From Strigamia acuminata (lineage: Eukaryota > Arthropoda > Chilopoda > Geophilomorpha > Linotaeniidae): a stretch of DNA of 64,000 bases. The stretch's first letter is position 1; the number at the start of each line of letters is the position of its first letter. Positions 10,033-22,900 of this stretch are shown in pieces. Below the pieces are notes generated by a model. The model was not told the origin of the DNA and searched no databases. It saw nothing but the letters and a program-made list of their open reading frames with translations. Position numbers and translations under genes: made by a program. Location: positions 3,993,605 through 4,057,604 of the forward strand of contig OX442321.1 in NCBI GenBank assembly GCA_949358305.1, written 5' to 3'.

Positions 10033-13000
10033 CTGTCAACAATAAAAGACAAGAGGAACTTTACGATTAAAAATAGTCACTTTTTGTCCGTACTTCGTCG
10101 AGCTGGCCTTACGTTTGGCTCGCAACTTAAAATCCTGGATAAGAGAACAGTGCAAGATGGCTGTCAAGCCTTGTCGAAAGTGAGCGTTGAATCCGCAGTA
10201 GATGACCGGATTGGCAGCACTGTTTGAATACGCGATGAAGTATGCCGCATACTCCAGATCCGGAAACCAATCAGGTAACTAGAACGAACAAATAAAATCA
10301 AACTTGTTGGGATGTTGTGCATTGCTTAAAAAATGACGCCTAACTTGACCCCTGGCTTTGACCAATTGACCATTGCACATGCGCAACCTGTGGGTATCCA
10401 ACAACTTTTCATATTTCTATTAACCCTCTGTAAAATCGGTGTGCACAGGGGGAAGCCCACTGACTGAGGAAACCCACAAAGGTCATCAAAAAATTTTCAA
10501 AATATAATTGGATCTTTGATGTATTATGATGCATGCTCCCTAACTTTAATCCACTGAGCGGTGAGCAATGCACTGGATCTGAGTGAAATTACTTTCGGTG
10601 CAGTGGAAATAATGTTAGCTTTGTGACAATGACCTACCGGCGCAAGTAATTAACGTACTTGGCCAAAACTAGTCAAACTTCCTATGTTGAAATAAGGTTA
10701 ACAGGAGAAAATAGTGAACTGTGTAACTGAGATAAAGTAAAATGGAGGCGCTTGTTTTATCGAAACATGAACATTGATTGGTTATAATTACATTAAGAAA
10801 TTATAACAACCAATTTGCATAAATAATATACAGGGTGTTCTGAAAGTCTGGTTGCCTCCAAATATTTCCTGAGCAATTGCATCTAGGCCAACTATGATTA
10901 AGCGATTGTATAGGAAGTTGGGTAAGAGCAATCCAATGACGTCATCAAATTTGACCTTGAAGGTCATTTTCAAGGTCATTTACTTGCTAACTTCTAAACC
11001 AATCAAGTTAGAGCAAAATTTCCAATTACAAAGTTGTAGAGCACCATCAAATTAGTACTATCCAACTTATCTTAGTCATCTTAAGTTAAATGTTTTCTTT
11101 TTAAAAAAGAGACAAATTAGAAAAAAAAAACAGGAAAGTGAAATTTTTTATTCTTGTGATAAAAAAAATTATTGCGGCATTAAAAAAAGGCAGTGGTTTT
11201 TCTTGTTTCCTTGCATAATAATGCACATTTGAATACGTTTATTTAAGTAATTCAATATTTTTGTAATAGAAATTTAAGTTTTGTCACAATGGCTGGCTTT
11301 ATTTCAGCTGATTTGTCTCCTTTTAAAAAAAAAAAACATTTAACTTAAGATGACTAAGATAAGTTGGATAGTACTAATTTGATGGTGCTCTACAACTTTG
11401 TAATTGGAAAGTTTGCTCTAACCTGATTGGTTTAGAAGTTAGCAAGTAAATGACCTTGAAAATGACCATCAAGGTCAAATTTGATGACGTCATTGGATTG
11501 CTCTCACCCAACTTCCTATACAATCGCTTAATCATAGTTGGCCTAGATGCAATTGCTCGGGAAATATTTGGAGGGAACCAGACTTTCAGAACACCCTGTA
11601 TAATAATTAAGGTAGACATTTGACCAAATTAATGTACTCCGTAATTCTTTTAAACTATACAATTTTGTGGCCGAGGCCCTAAAATATCGGTTCGGTTCAT
11701 GGTTCCTCGATCCAGATAAGAGTGAATCATTCTTCTATCTGGAGAAAAGATGTCATCTGACTCTGGTTAGATATGACTGCGGGTCCTGGTTCGAATCTGT
11801 TGTAATGCGTTGTTATCTGAGAGGTATGGTTGACATTTCTGCATCACCACAACTTTGGATGGATAATTGGACATTGGTTTAAATAGCTATTTTCAGCTAT
11901 TTATCAATTGGCCACTTATAAATGTAATGATATTTATAACTGGTGTTAGTTGTCATCACATTGGAATTATTAACAAGTAAACTGTTCAGTTTACTGTATA
12001 CAGGGTGTCCTAAAAGTCTGGTTCCCTCCAAATATTTCCTGAGCAATTGCATCTAGGTCAACTTTGATGAAGCGATCATATAGGAACTTGGGTGAGAGCA
12101 ATCCAATGATGTCATCAAATTTGACCTTGAAGGTCATTTTCAAGATCATTTATTTGCTAACTTCTAAACCAATCAGCTTAGAGCAAAAAAGTCAATTACA
12201 AAGTTGTAGAGCACCATCAAATTAGTACTATCCAATTTATTTTAGTCATCTTAAGTCAAATGTTTTCTTTTTAAAAAGGAGGCAAATCAGAAAAAAAATC
12301 CGCAAAGTGAAATTTTTTATTCTTGTGATAAACTAATTATTGAGGCATTAAAAAAAGGCAATGGTTTTTCTTGTTTACTTGCATAATAATGCACATTTGA
12401 ATACCTTTATTTAAGTAATTCAGTATTTTTCTAATAGAAATTTAAGTTTTGTCACAATGGCTGACTTTATTTCAGCTGATTTGTCTCCTTTTTAAAAAGA
12501 AAACATTTAACTTAAGATGACAAAGATAAATTGGATAGTACTAATTTGATGGTGCTCTACAACTTTGTAATTGACTTTTTTGCTTTAACCTGATTGGTTT
12601 AGAAGTTAGCAAGTGAATGACTTTGAAAATGGCCTTCAAGGTCAAATTTGATAACGTCATTGGATTGCTTTCACCCAACTTCCTATACGATCGCTTCATC
12701 AAAGTTGGCCTAGATGCAATTGCTCAGGAAATATTTGGAGGGAACCAGACTTTTAGGACACCCTGTATAATTCTGGTTCTGGTTCGGTTGGTGTAAATGG
12801 GATTTCATTCACACATAACTGAGTCCAGTATATCTTAAGAATGTTTTGCCATAGTTCCATTTATCTCTGAAAGAAGTATCCGATTCAAGCAAAAACTGGT
12901 TTATGACATGGAAAAGCTGGAAATATAACTAACTAAATGGTTTTCGAATTTATTTGGCTAAATCTAGATTTGTTTTCACTAACTTGTAAGCTGTTCAGCA

Positions 13001-13927
13001 GCTTTAGTTTACCAAATCTGGAATACATCATGCCCAACGGTATTCAACACCGTCGCCGGACACAATCTCATTATACCATTATATCACCCATCTCCGCGTC
13101 AAGTGTACGCCGTTGTAGGTTTTCATAGGCCCTTAGAATTAGGAGCGCTGTTTGTACAAAATGTTTCACAAACAGCTGAAGTAGTAGAAAAGCTCAAGTA
13201 AGTATAATGCTAACAAATATCATAACAAGAGCGTAATTTCCAGTTTTTAGAGAAATATATACGCTGACAGGATTAGTGGGTTAACTATTGCCCCAATAGG
13301 GACATTGGTCTCCATAATCCTTCCAATCCTTGATGACAAGAATCAGAGATACACAGAACCTAGATCTCTTTTAGGGGAGAATAAGAACTGGATACCTAGG
13401 ACAGATTCAGATTAAGTCTTTTGACTTCATCCGAATGGGGTTTGAACTCTGTGCGGGTGCACTTAAGCATCTTCATAATCTTTTAATCCAGTTTTATGAT
13501 AATTTCAACAAATATTATCAAACTACAGCTACAATAAAATATTATCTACTTAAATACATTATACAGTAAAAGTGTATTCTGGCATTTTCTTACATAAAAC
13601 ATATAGTTTAATTTCAAGCTGTAGATTCCTTGTTAAATTTACAGCTAAATAATCAAACTCGCCATCTATTGGTAAAATTAGTCATTTATTCGAGACAAAA
13701 CAGCATAACCATCACAGCTTTTATAAAGAAAATTCAAGATTTACTTTTATTCTTCCCAAGAGGAATAGGCAAATTGGAAAAGCAAGCCGGATGCTGGCTG
13801 ATTGGCTGGTAGATGCACGGCAACAGGTAACAAATTTAAAACAATTCACTTCACATTTAATCAAAGCTACCGGCCTTTCGATCAGTGGGCAAACGATTAT
13901 AAAATCTACCGTGACCCACCAATCTAT

Positions 13928-13974
<47 letters not shown>

Positions 13975-16900
13975 TCAAATCAAAGGCGGATATAATTCAT
14001 GGGCGGCTCTTAATTGCAGAAAATTAAATACAGGTTGAACCTCACTATTTCGAACAGGTCGGGGGAGCAGAAAATAGTTCATAACAGCGACAGTTCTTAA
14101 GCCTAGTACTCATACGCTTTCAGAGTCTAAATATTTTTACAGTCTTAATTTTTCAACAGCACCATTTCAAGCGGAATGTTTTATCCTCTTATTATTCAGA
14201 GTCTGATAAATTTGTGGTACTCATGAAATTGTCACCAGAAAGTTTCCGTACTCTTAAACTGTGTGAGTCATTGTTGCTTGTTTTGCAAATGGCTGGAATT
14301 GGCAATGAAGCTTTGTCAGACTTTTCTGACTTAAATAATTTTAAAATCAGTTTTGGTCTTTTTGCAATTAAAAAAGCATTTATTTTGTCTGAAATGCAGG
14401 CAAAAATATAATTCTACTAACCTTCAACAAACACGTTGTAGTAGTTGGGTGTCTTTGTTTGCAACCGGCTGTGACCAGTTGCAAATTTTAGATCAAAAAC
14501 AAAGGAATTCTGGGTAGGTAAAATTTATTCAGAGTCTGAAACAATTCGTTACCACTTGCAAGAGTGATTCAGAGTCTAAACAATATTTTTATGAGTACCA
14601 CCCTTGGCAGGAAACTTAAGACTTTGATTCCTGTTACCATTCCAAGGACGGAATGGTGATATGAGTACTAGGCTTTAGCAACAAGTGTTTCGTTATAACA
14701 AATTAGAAATAAGCGAAAAAAAAAACCCAAAAAAATTCGTTATAGCGAGGAATTCGTTATAACGGTGATCGCAATAGCGAGGTTCAACCCGTACTTGGTT
14801 TCCTAAATAAATACCAAAATTTACATTTTCTCAATTTGCTACGTAAACAAGCAATTTAATTGATAAATGCTGTTTCAAAACAGTGTTAATAGCATAAATA
14901 ACATTTCTAATGCAGCTAAGCACAGTGGACTTTATCTCTTCGAGCAAGCTTAAACATTCCAAAGTCGGCAAATCAAAATCGCACAAAGCAAATTTGCACT
15001 CGAAATTTATCGCTCTGCAAGACGAGGTCGAGGGTTGTGTACATTAATGTGATTCATGTGACAACGCACGAAACTCGCGCAGATTTCCTTCCAACAACCA
15101 TGAAAACTCGCATCACGAGGCCATAAAATGAACCCAATCGTGAATAATTCTATAATCATTTTAATAACTCCGTCCCAAACTCCACACACATGTTTTCTTT
15201 AACTCGAAATCAAAACTCCACGAGCAAATATTTACACTGCTTTAAAATTATTCAACTAATCCCCGCACTCACCTTTCCGATTTGTTGCGTATGTCCATAA
15301 ACCGCGTACAAGAGAAGTATCTGCAATGGCATCCAGCACAGAATGAACACCAGCAACACGATGAAAACCATTTTCACCACCTGAAACAACATCACTCTGA
15401 TTTTAAACGATTTAAAAAAATAAAAATAAAAATTTATACAAAAAAAAAAATCCGAGCTGAAGTGTAATTAAGAAGAGACAAAGGCGCGACTAACCGGTAA
15501 TTTGCAATTTACATCGATCGTCGACATTTTTTTTTATTTCTTTTTCTTTTAGACGCGCAGCTCGGATTAAAGCGTCTTCTTATCATGTTTAAAAAGCGAT
15601 TTTAGAGTGTGGATTTTTACCTTTTTTTTCGCTCGTAGTTGTGTGAGCAGTGCAGCGTCGCTGCGCTCGCCTGGAATTTTGGAGGTCCACAGGCGCCAGA
15701 CTAGAAGACTGTATGTGAAGCTCATTACGGAAACTGGTAGGAAAAAGAGCGCCACCGAGAAAAAGGTGTAATAAATTTTCTTGGCTGGGTAAGACGTGAT
15801 GCAAACCCCTTCATCCGAGTCCCAAGCGTTGACTGCCGTCCAGACATCTGCACATTGAAATTCAGTGTAATCTTTCCACTTTAAACAGAAAAAAATACTA
15901 ATTACATATCAAATACGCTTGTAATCTTCCATAAAATACTAGAAATTCCTTAAAAACCCTAGAAATTCCTTAAAAAAGCCTAGAAATTCCTTTTACAACC
16001 TAGAAATTCCTTTTAAAACCTAGAAATTCCTTAAAAAAAATCTAAAAATTCCTTTTAAAACCTAGAAATTCCTTAAAAAAAAGCCTAGAAATTTCTTAAA
16101 AAAACCTAGAATTTCCTTAAAAAATCTAGAAATCCCTTTAAAGAACCTAGAAATTCCTTTAAAAAAACCTAGAAATTCTTTTAAAAACCTAGAAATTCCT
16201 TAAAAAACCTAGAAATTCCTTAAAAAACCTAGAAATTCCTTAAAAAACCTAGAAATTCCTTTAAAGAACCTAGAAATTCCTTAAAAAACCTAGGAATTCC
16301 TTAAAAAAGCCTAGAAATTCCTTTTAAAACCTAGAAATTCCTTTTAAAACCTAGAAATTCCTTAAAAAAAGTCTAGAAATTCCTTTTAAAACCTAGAAAT
16401 TCCTTAAAAAAACCTAGAAATTCCTTAAAAAAACCTAGAAATTCCTTAAAAAAGCCTAGAAATTCCTTTTAAAACCTAGAAATTCCTTAAAAAAAACCTA
16501 GAAATTCTTTTAAAAACCTAGAAATTCCTTAAAAAACCTAGAAATTCCTTAAAAAACCTAGAATTTCCTTAAAAAATCTAGAAATCCCTTTAAAGAACCT
16601 AGAAATTCCTTTAAAAAAACCTAGAAATTCTTTTAAAAACCTAGAAATTCCTTAAAAAACCTAGAAATTCCTTAAAAAACCTAGAAATTCCTTAAAAAAC
16701 CTAGAAATTCCTTTAAAGAACCTAGAAATTCCTTAAAAAACCTAGGAATTCCTTAAAAAAGCCTAGAAATTCCTTTTACAACCTAGAAATTCCTTTTAAA
16801 ACCTAGAAATTCCTTAAAAAAAACCTAGAAATTCTTTTAAAAACCTAGAAATTCCTTAAAAAACCTAGAAATTCCTTAAAAAACCTAGAAATTCCTTTAA

Positions 16901-19900
16901 AGAACCTAGAAATTCCTTAAAAAACCTAGAACAGCCTTAAAAAACCTTCAAATCCCCAAAAGATTACTTGAAAATTCCATAAATTACTTGAAAATTCCAT
17001 AAATTACTTGAAAATTCCATAAATTACTTGAAATTTTCATAAATTACTTAAAAATTTCATAAAGTATCTTAACAATTTCCATCAATTATCTAAAATTTCA
17101 TAAAATATCTTAACAATTTCCATCAATTACTTAAAATTCCCCTTAAACTACCTCAACTTCCCCTTTAATTTCTTGAAATTTTCCATAAATTACTTGAAAT
17201 ACCCTATAAATTACTCGAAATACCCTATAAATTACTCGAAATACCCTATAAATTACTCGAAATACCCTATAAATTACTCGAAATACCCTATAAATTACTC
17301 GAAATACCCTATAAATTACTCGAAATTCCCCGTAAATTACTTGAAATTCCCCATAAATTCCTTAAAATTCCCCATTCAACCCTTAAAACTTCCTTCAATA
17401 TACTTGTAATTCCCCAAACAAATATTAAAATCCTCTATAAAATATTCATTTTTACCTCGTTCCACCCACACTTAGAATTAGCTTTACCTTCGCAATTCCT
17501 TTTCATTGTATATATTTGTTTACACTGCACATCTCATCTTCCCCACATTTAATCATAAATTAAAACGCAATTCCCAGCTTCCAGTCTAACATTTACCCTC
17601 AGTCAAAGTTTCCTCAACACGTGTTTAAACACAAATCCTTCGCTTCTACCCAACTGCTTCAGGTCACGCCTTGACGCTTTACAACATCTGTTCACCATTC
17701 TGACGAAGAAGGAGCGCTTCTAGTACCAATTCTCCTTCATCTCGCAATTTGTGACCTCTCCTCGTGCCCATACATATACATCCCATTGCCCTGCCAACGC
17801 ACGCCAACAATAATATATTAAGTTTTAAACTCCCATCGCAAAACCCAAACTTTCCCCGAGAGCTTCCCTGCAATTCACCAACAAATAAAATACAAATACA
17901 CGTGAAGTTAACGCGGTTAACGCGCAATTCGCGACGTCTAGCATCAAAAATTCGTGTTTTTCCCTTCGAATTTGGCATCCTTTACTCTTTACGAGCCGGC
18001 GCTGCTGTGTTTATTTGGTTTGGGGATCGTAAAAGCACGAATTTAACGACAGGGGCCGGATTTAATGAAATCTTGACAATGATGACACTAATGGCAAAGT
18101 GAACGAGTATAAGTGGAAATTTGTGTACCTTTACGTGGTAGAATTCGCGGTGGAAGAGGAAAGGAAGAGATACGGACACAGCAAGTAGCCAGACGATGGA
18201 AATGATGACTCGCGCCTTCTGCTGAGTCAGATGTGCTCGTAGTGGGAATAAAACGGCCACGAAACGGTCGCACGAAATGGCAGTCAGTGTGAGAACACTT
18301 GCAGTCAATGACGTCACTGAAAAGAACCAAAAAGGAAATTGCTTTTATTTAAATTGACATGATAAGTTTGTTTGTTTGTTTCAACTTCCCATGCACGGTA
18401 GAGCCACCTCGTAAACTACGTATGCCGGATTGCCGAAGTCGACTCTAAATCCGCTTAGTTTTCCATTAGAAAATGCTTTTTAAATTCTGAAACCAAATTA
18501 ATCCTGTCTAAAATAAAATTCTCCATCTGCCTGTATGTTTTGTTTTTAAATTTTAATCATTTTTAAAAAAAAAGATTTTTAGCATCAGTGCGTTCAATTT
18601 GCGAAAGGAAAGAAGAAGCTTTCCTTATGTTACTTTCGCCACCGGAAGTGACGTCAAAATAGTCATTATTTCCGAAAGGAAAGTGACCAAAGTTACTTTA
18701 GCCAAAGGTAGTGTTGGGGTCACTTTTCCTCCTTTCACTTTTTACTTTCGCGATCGGCGCATGCGCAATAGTCGGCCACACCAACAATCAAGACGAATAC
18801 GGGTAAAATGTTCGTTTTCATGTTAAAATATTCGTTTTAACGGTAAAACAGCAGTTTTAAAGTTAAAAATTTCGATTTTATGACTAAAATGTTCGTTTTC
18901 ATGTTAAAAATATTTGTTTTAATGGTGAAAACATTTTTTTTGATCGTTTCTAACTATTTTTTTTAATTATAGGCTAAAATGACTGCTCAATCAAACAGAA
19001 AAAAACGTGCATTTGCTTGTACTAAAATCCGGATTTGTTTGTAATAAAATCCAGATTTGCGCATGCGCAAACGAAAGGAAAGTACCAATAATAAGTGCGT
19101 TCATTCTAAAGTAACTTTTCTTCCTTTGGCGAAAGTAATGAAAGGAAAGATTCTTCTTTCCTTTCGCAAATTGAACGCACTATGTTTACGTGTACCGAGT
19201 TAAAATATTCACCCGGATTGTGTTGTGTTCACACCAAAAGGTTGATTTAATCAAACAAAACCGGGTTTTAGTAGCAACAGGTTTTCGGAACACCTCGCTA
19301 TACAACAGCTGCCAACATGATTCGAATTCATTCATTTTCATTGTCATTAATTTATTTTCTAAATTTATTTTAAATATACTAATTCTAAAATCTAAATGTG
19401 CAAATACACGAAACAGTTTTTGGATTTAGTTATTGAATTGTGCGAACAATGGAAAGCTACAGACTTGTGCCTGCACAGTTGTGGGAACTCGATTAGCGAA
19501 CGGAGTTGTTGGATATGTGGAAACATGGCGTCAAGTTTAGCAGAAAACTAACGTCAATTAAACGCACACGGTTAACTGAATAAATAAAATCCGAATTTTC
19601 AGTTATTTGGAAAACTGTCACCATTTAAACGAAGTAATTGACACGTGCCAATACAGTAGTAGTGCACTCTGGCAGAGATTTAAGAAATATTTTTCACAAA
19701 AACCTTCACATGATTTAAGGAGAAGTGAATTTGTCCTTTGAGGATTGAATGTACCCAGTGTCTTCAAAGTGTGAAAAAGTCATATCTCATTTCTTAGTGC
19801 AGAGGAATTGAGTTTTTCTTTATTTTTATATGTAAGCGGAAGAACTGCAGACAAATATTTGTCTTTACTGGTTGAAATTCTCAGGGAATTTGTCGTAAAT

Positions 19901-22900
19901 CCTCGTGGAGAAGTTTGTGACATTCGACAGGATCAATCAGGAAAAGATGAGATTATAATAGACCTCGCAACTGTAAGTTGATTAGGATTTAAAAGCGACC
20001 CCTTTGGCTTCACTGCACTGTCCCGAAAAAAAAATGTTTTTTTTTTCCTCATCAAGTTGTGAAATAAATCATTCTTGACGTTCTCTTTTGTGCTGATTTT
20101 TTTCTGTCAGGGAGTTTAAGAGAGCGAGAAATTCCGCTATAAAAAATGAATAATAACCAAATGAAAAATAAAAAATAAATGTAACAAATTCCAAAAGATT
20201 TTTTTTATTTTTTATTTAATTTGTTGTGAAATGTAAGATGAAAAAAATTCTTCAAATATTTCAAGAAAAAAATAATGAATATTTCATCTGCAACACGTGC
20301 TACTGCATGAAAAACTCTATTTTGTAACATTTCAACACATTTGATCAACACAAAAAAAAATAATAATAATATATATATGGAGAAACAAGTCAACACCAAA
20401 AAACCTGGGACACCAACTCAAAATCAAATTTACAAAATTTAATTCACAAAATAAAGTACAAAAAAATAATAAAATGAATAAATTGTCATAGTCAGGTACC
20501 AGGAGAAAATACCTGGAAAGAAAATTAAAATAAATTGTTTCATTACTAAGTTATCTGCATATTTGGATTCATAATACCTGGGACAGAGCAAACACAAATC
20601 ATAATGGCAGTGGCTACGTTCACGTCCGACGTGAACGTATTATTTTCATGACTTGCTGTGATTGGCTGAGACCCATTGATGTCGATTCGTTTCCTCTACG
20701 TAAGTTTTCTCAAATTCGATGTTCTGGAGGTTTTAGCTTCTTTTTTTCTTACAAGAGGGTTGTAGACCCCCTTGACCCCCTCAGACCTAACCTTATCCGT
20801 TTTTAGCAAAGTTGACAAAATGAGGATTTTCATCAATGTAATTCAATGCATCTCTCAACCAATCACAGCGCGTCATGAAAATAATACGTTCACGTCGGAC
20901 ATGAACGTAGCCACTTCGAATCATAATACCTGGGACAGAGATTGTGAATTAAATTTTGTAAATTTGATTTTGAGTTAGCGTCCCGGGTTTTTTGGTGTTG
21001 ACTTGTGTATATTATATATACCGTATTTTACCAAATAAGAGCCGCGGCTCTTATTGAAAACTGACACTTTGAGCTGCGGCTTTAATTCGGGGGCGACTCC
21101 AATTCGGGGGCGGCTCTTATTTTAAATGGTGGCCAATATCGTACTATTACTTTCATTGAACGTATATAGCCGCGGCTACTATTCGAGGGCGGCTCTTATA
21201 TCAAGTCGCCTATCTCGGCCGCGGCTACTATTCGAGGGCGGCTACAATTCGAGGGCGACTCTTATTCGGTAAAATACGGTATATATTTGCTACAATTCAA
21301 AAGTGGCTCTTGACCTTCCCCGCCCAAACCTAGAGTCAATTTTGACCTCCAAAAGTGTTTTTTATATTTTTTCTCGAAAAGTAACGGGATTTTCTTTCTA
21401 AATTTTTATGTATTTTCTTTAAACATCATAAGAAACAATAAAAAAAATAATACATTCAAAAATTAAAAAGAAAAAAATCTTTGCAAAATTTCTGTGCGAG
21501 TACAATCTCAATTATTTTTGTCTTATTACTCTTTCGACAAATACCGAACTGGTTAAATTTTACGAAACGTATTATTGTTTGCAACCCAATATCACGCAAA
21601 AATCTATTACAAAATGCCTTCCTGCGAAACCCAATGCATTTCAAACTACAGTGACTCAAAAAATTGTTCACATGTTTGTAGTAGTATCGTTAATTGGCAA
21701 AAAAAGATTTATAATGATTTCTCAGAAAGAAAATATTTTAAATTTTAAGACAAATAGCTCATGATCTTTCAGAAAAAGTAAATAATTTTTAAAAATTTCA
21801 AAAAACAAAAAAGATATGACGGAAAAGCATCGTTCTTTCATGTGAACAATTTTTTGAGTCACTGTACATTGCAATTCAACTTCAATACATTTTTAATTCA
21901 CAAAAAAAATCCAAACGATTCTAATATATTTCTAAACACAAATCTCTCGCTACAATGCACTCAATTAAACCCATCATTCGGCAACTTGGCACCTGAAATC
22001 TCATTACTTTCATATTAGATCAGCGAAAAACATTTTAAAAAAAAAAATCATTTTCACACAACGAAAACAAGCTACAACCTAAACCGCATCTAAATTCAAT
22101 ACCAAATGACTAAAAAAAAAAAAAAAAATTACTTTCGCTAACAAAATATTAAATATTTTCGCTCACTAATAAATATTTCTATTCAATAAAGAAAAAGCCC
22201 GAATCGACGTATAAACCACATCCAATACGAAACGCCCAAGTTTAATGCGAATCGAAATGCAGCGGGATCCGTAACAGCATTTTCCGCCCCTGTTGACTCA
22301 AGCAAAGACTTCGCGATGATGATGTGACATTTGCGCGACCGCAATCATCCAAGAAAAGAAACGTGACATCATTGACTACCTTTTCCCTTTCCTACAACCG
22401 TATAAAAAAGCCCAACCCCTTACAATAACCTCCAATTGCGAATAAGTGCTTGTAAAAAGGGTCCCACGTCTAATACATCAATTTAGGCAACGACGAGGCG
22501 GGCATGGAAAGAAAAAGAGATGAGAAGGTGTGCAAAACACACCTAGGGGGCGCTTTTCAACAAAACGCATTCATTTTTGCTTGCAATTTTTTATTTGCTT
22601 CATTTTTCATATTTCTGCGTGTTTGGTGCGAAGTTTTGATAACAGTTTGAAGGGCGTCATTACAGAGTTTTCATTAAAAGCCACTCATTTTATTACGCCA
22701 AACAGCAGCTGTTGTCTGAACTGTTAATTGGCCCTTAGCAAACAAACCATGCGATATCACTTTAATTGATGCGTTTAGACAAATAAATGCGTTTTGTTCG
22801 TACGACTTACTGATGAACTCTTGGCAAAATGTAAATAAAGAGATGAAATTGGATGAAAAGAAAATAGAAAGTTTAGTATTTGATTTGATTTGATTTTTTT

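Noticed and set aside
11666-11801. tRNA-like gene from GTGGCCGAGG and GGTTCGAATC
   Set aside because: The boxes are about 125 bp apart, too far for a tRNA, and no stems form.
13420-13480. tRNA-like B-box on the minus strand (AGTTCAAACCCC)
   Set aside because: No A-box at the right distance and no cloverleaf.
15853-15855. CAG acceptor giving ATGTCTGG as the start of receptor exon 3
   Set aside because: It needs a phase 1 donor that exon 2 lacks and would drop the WKDYTEFQC loop; the upstream AAAG site restores phase.
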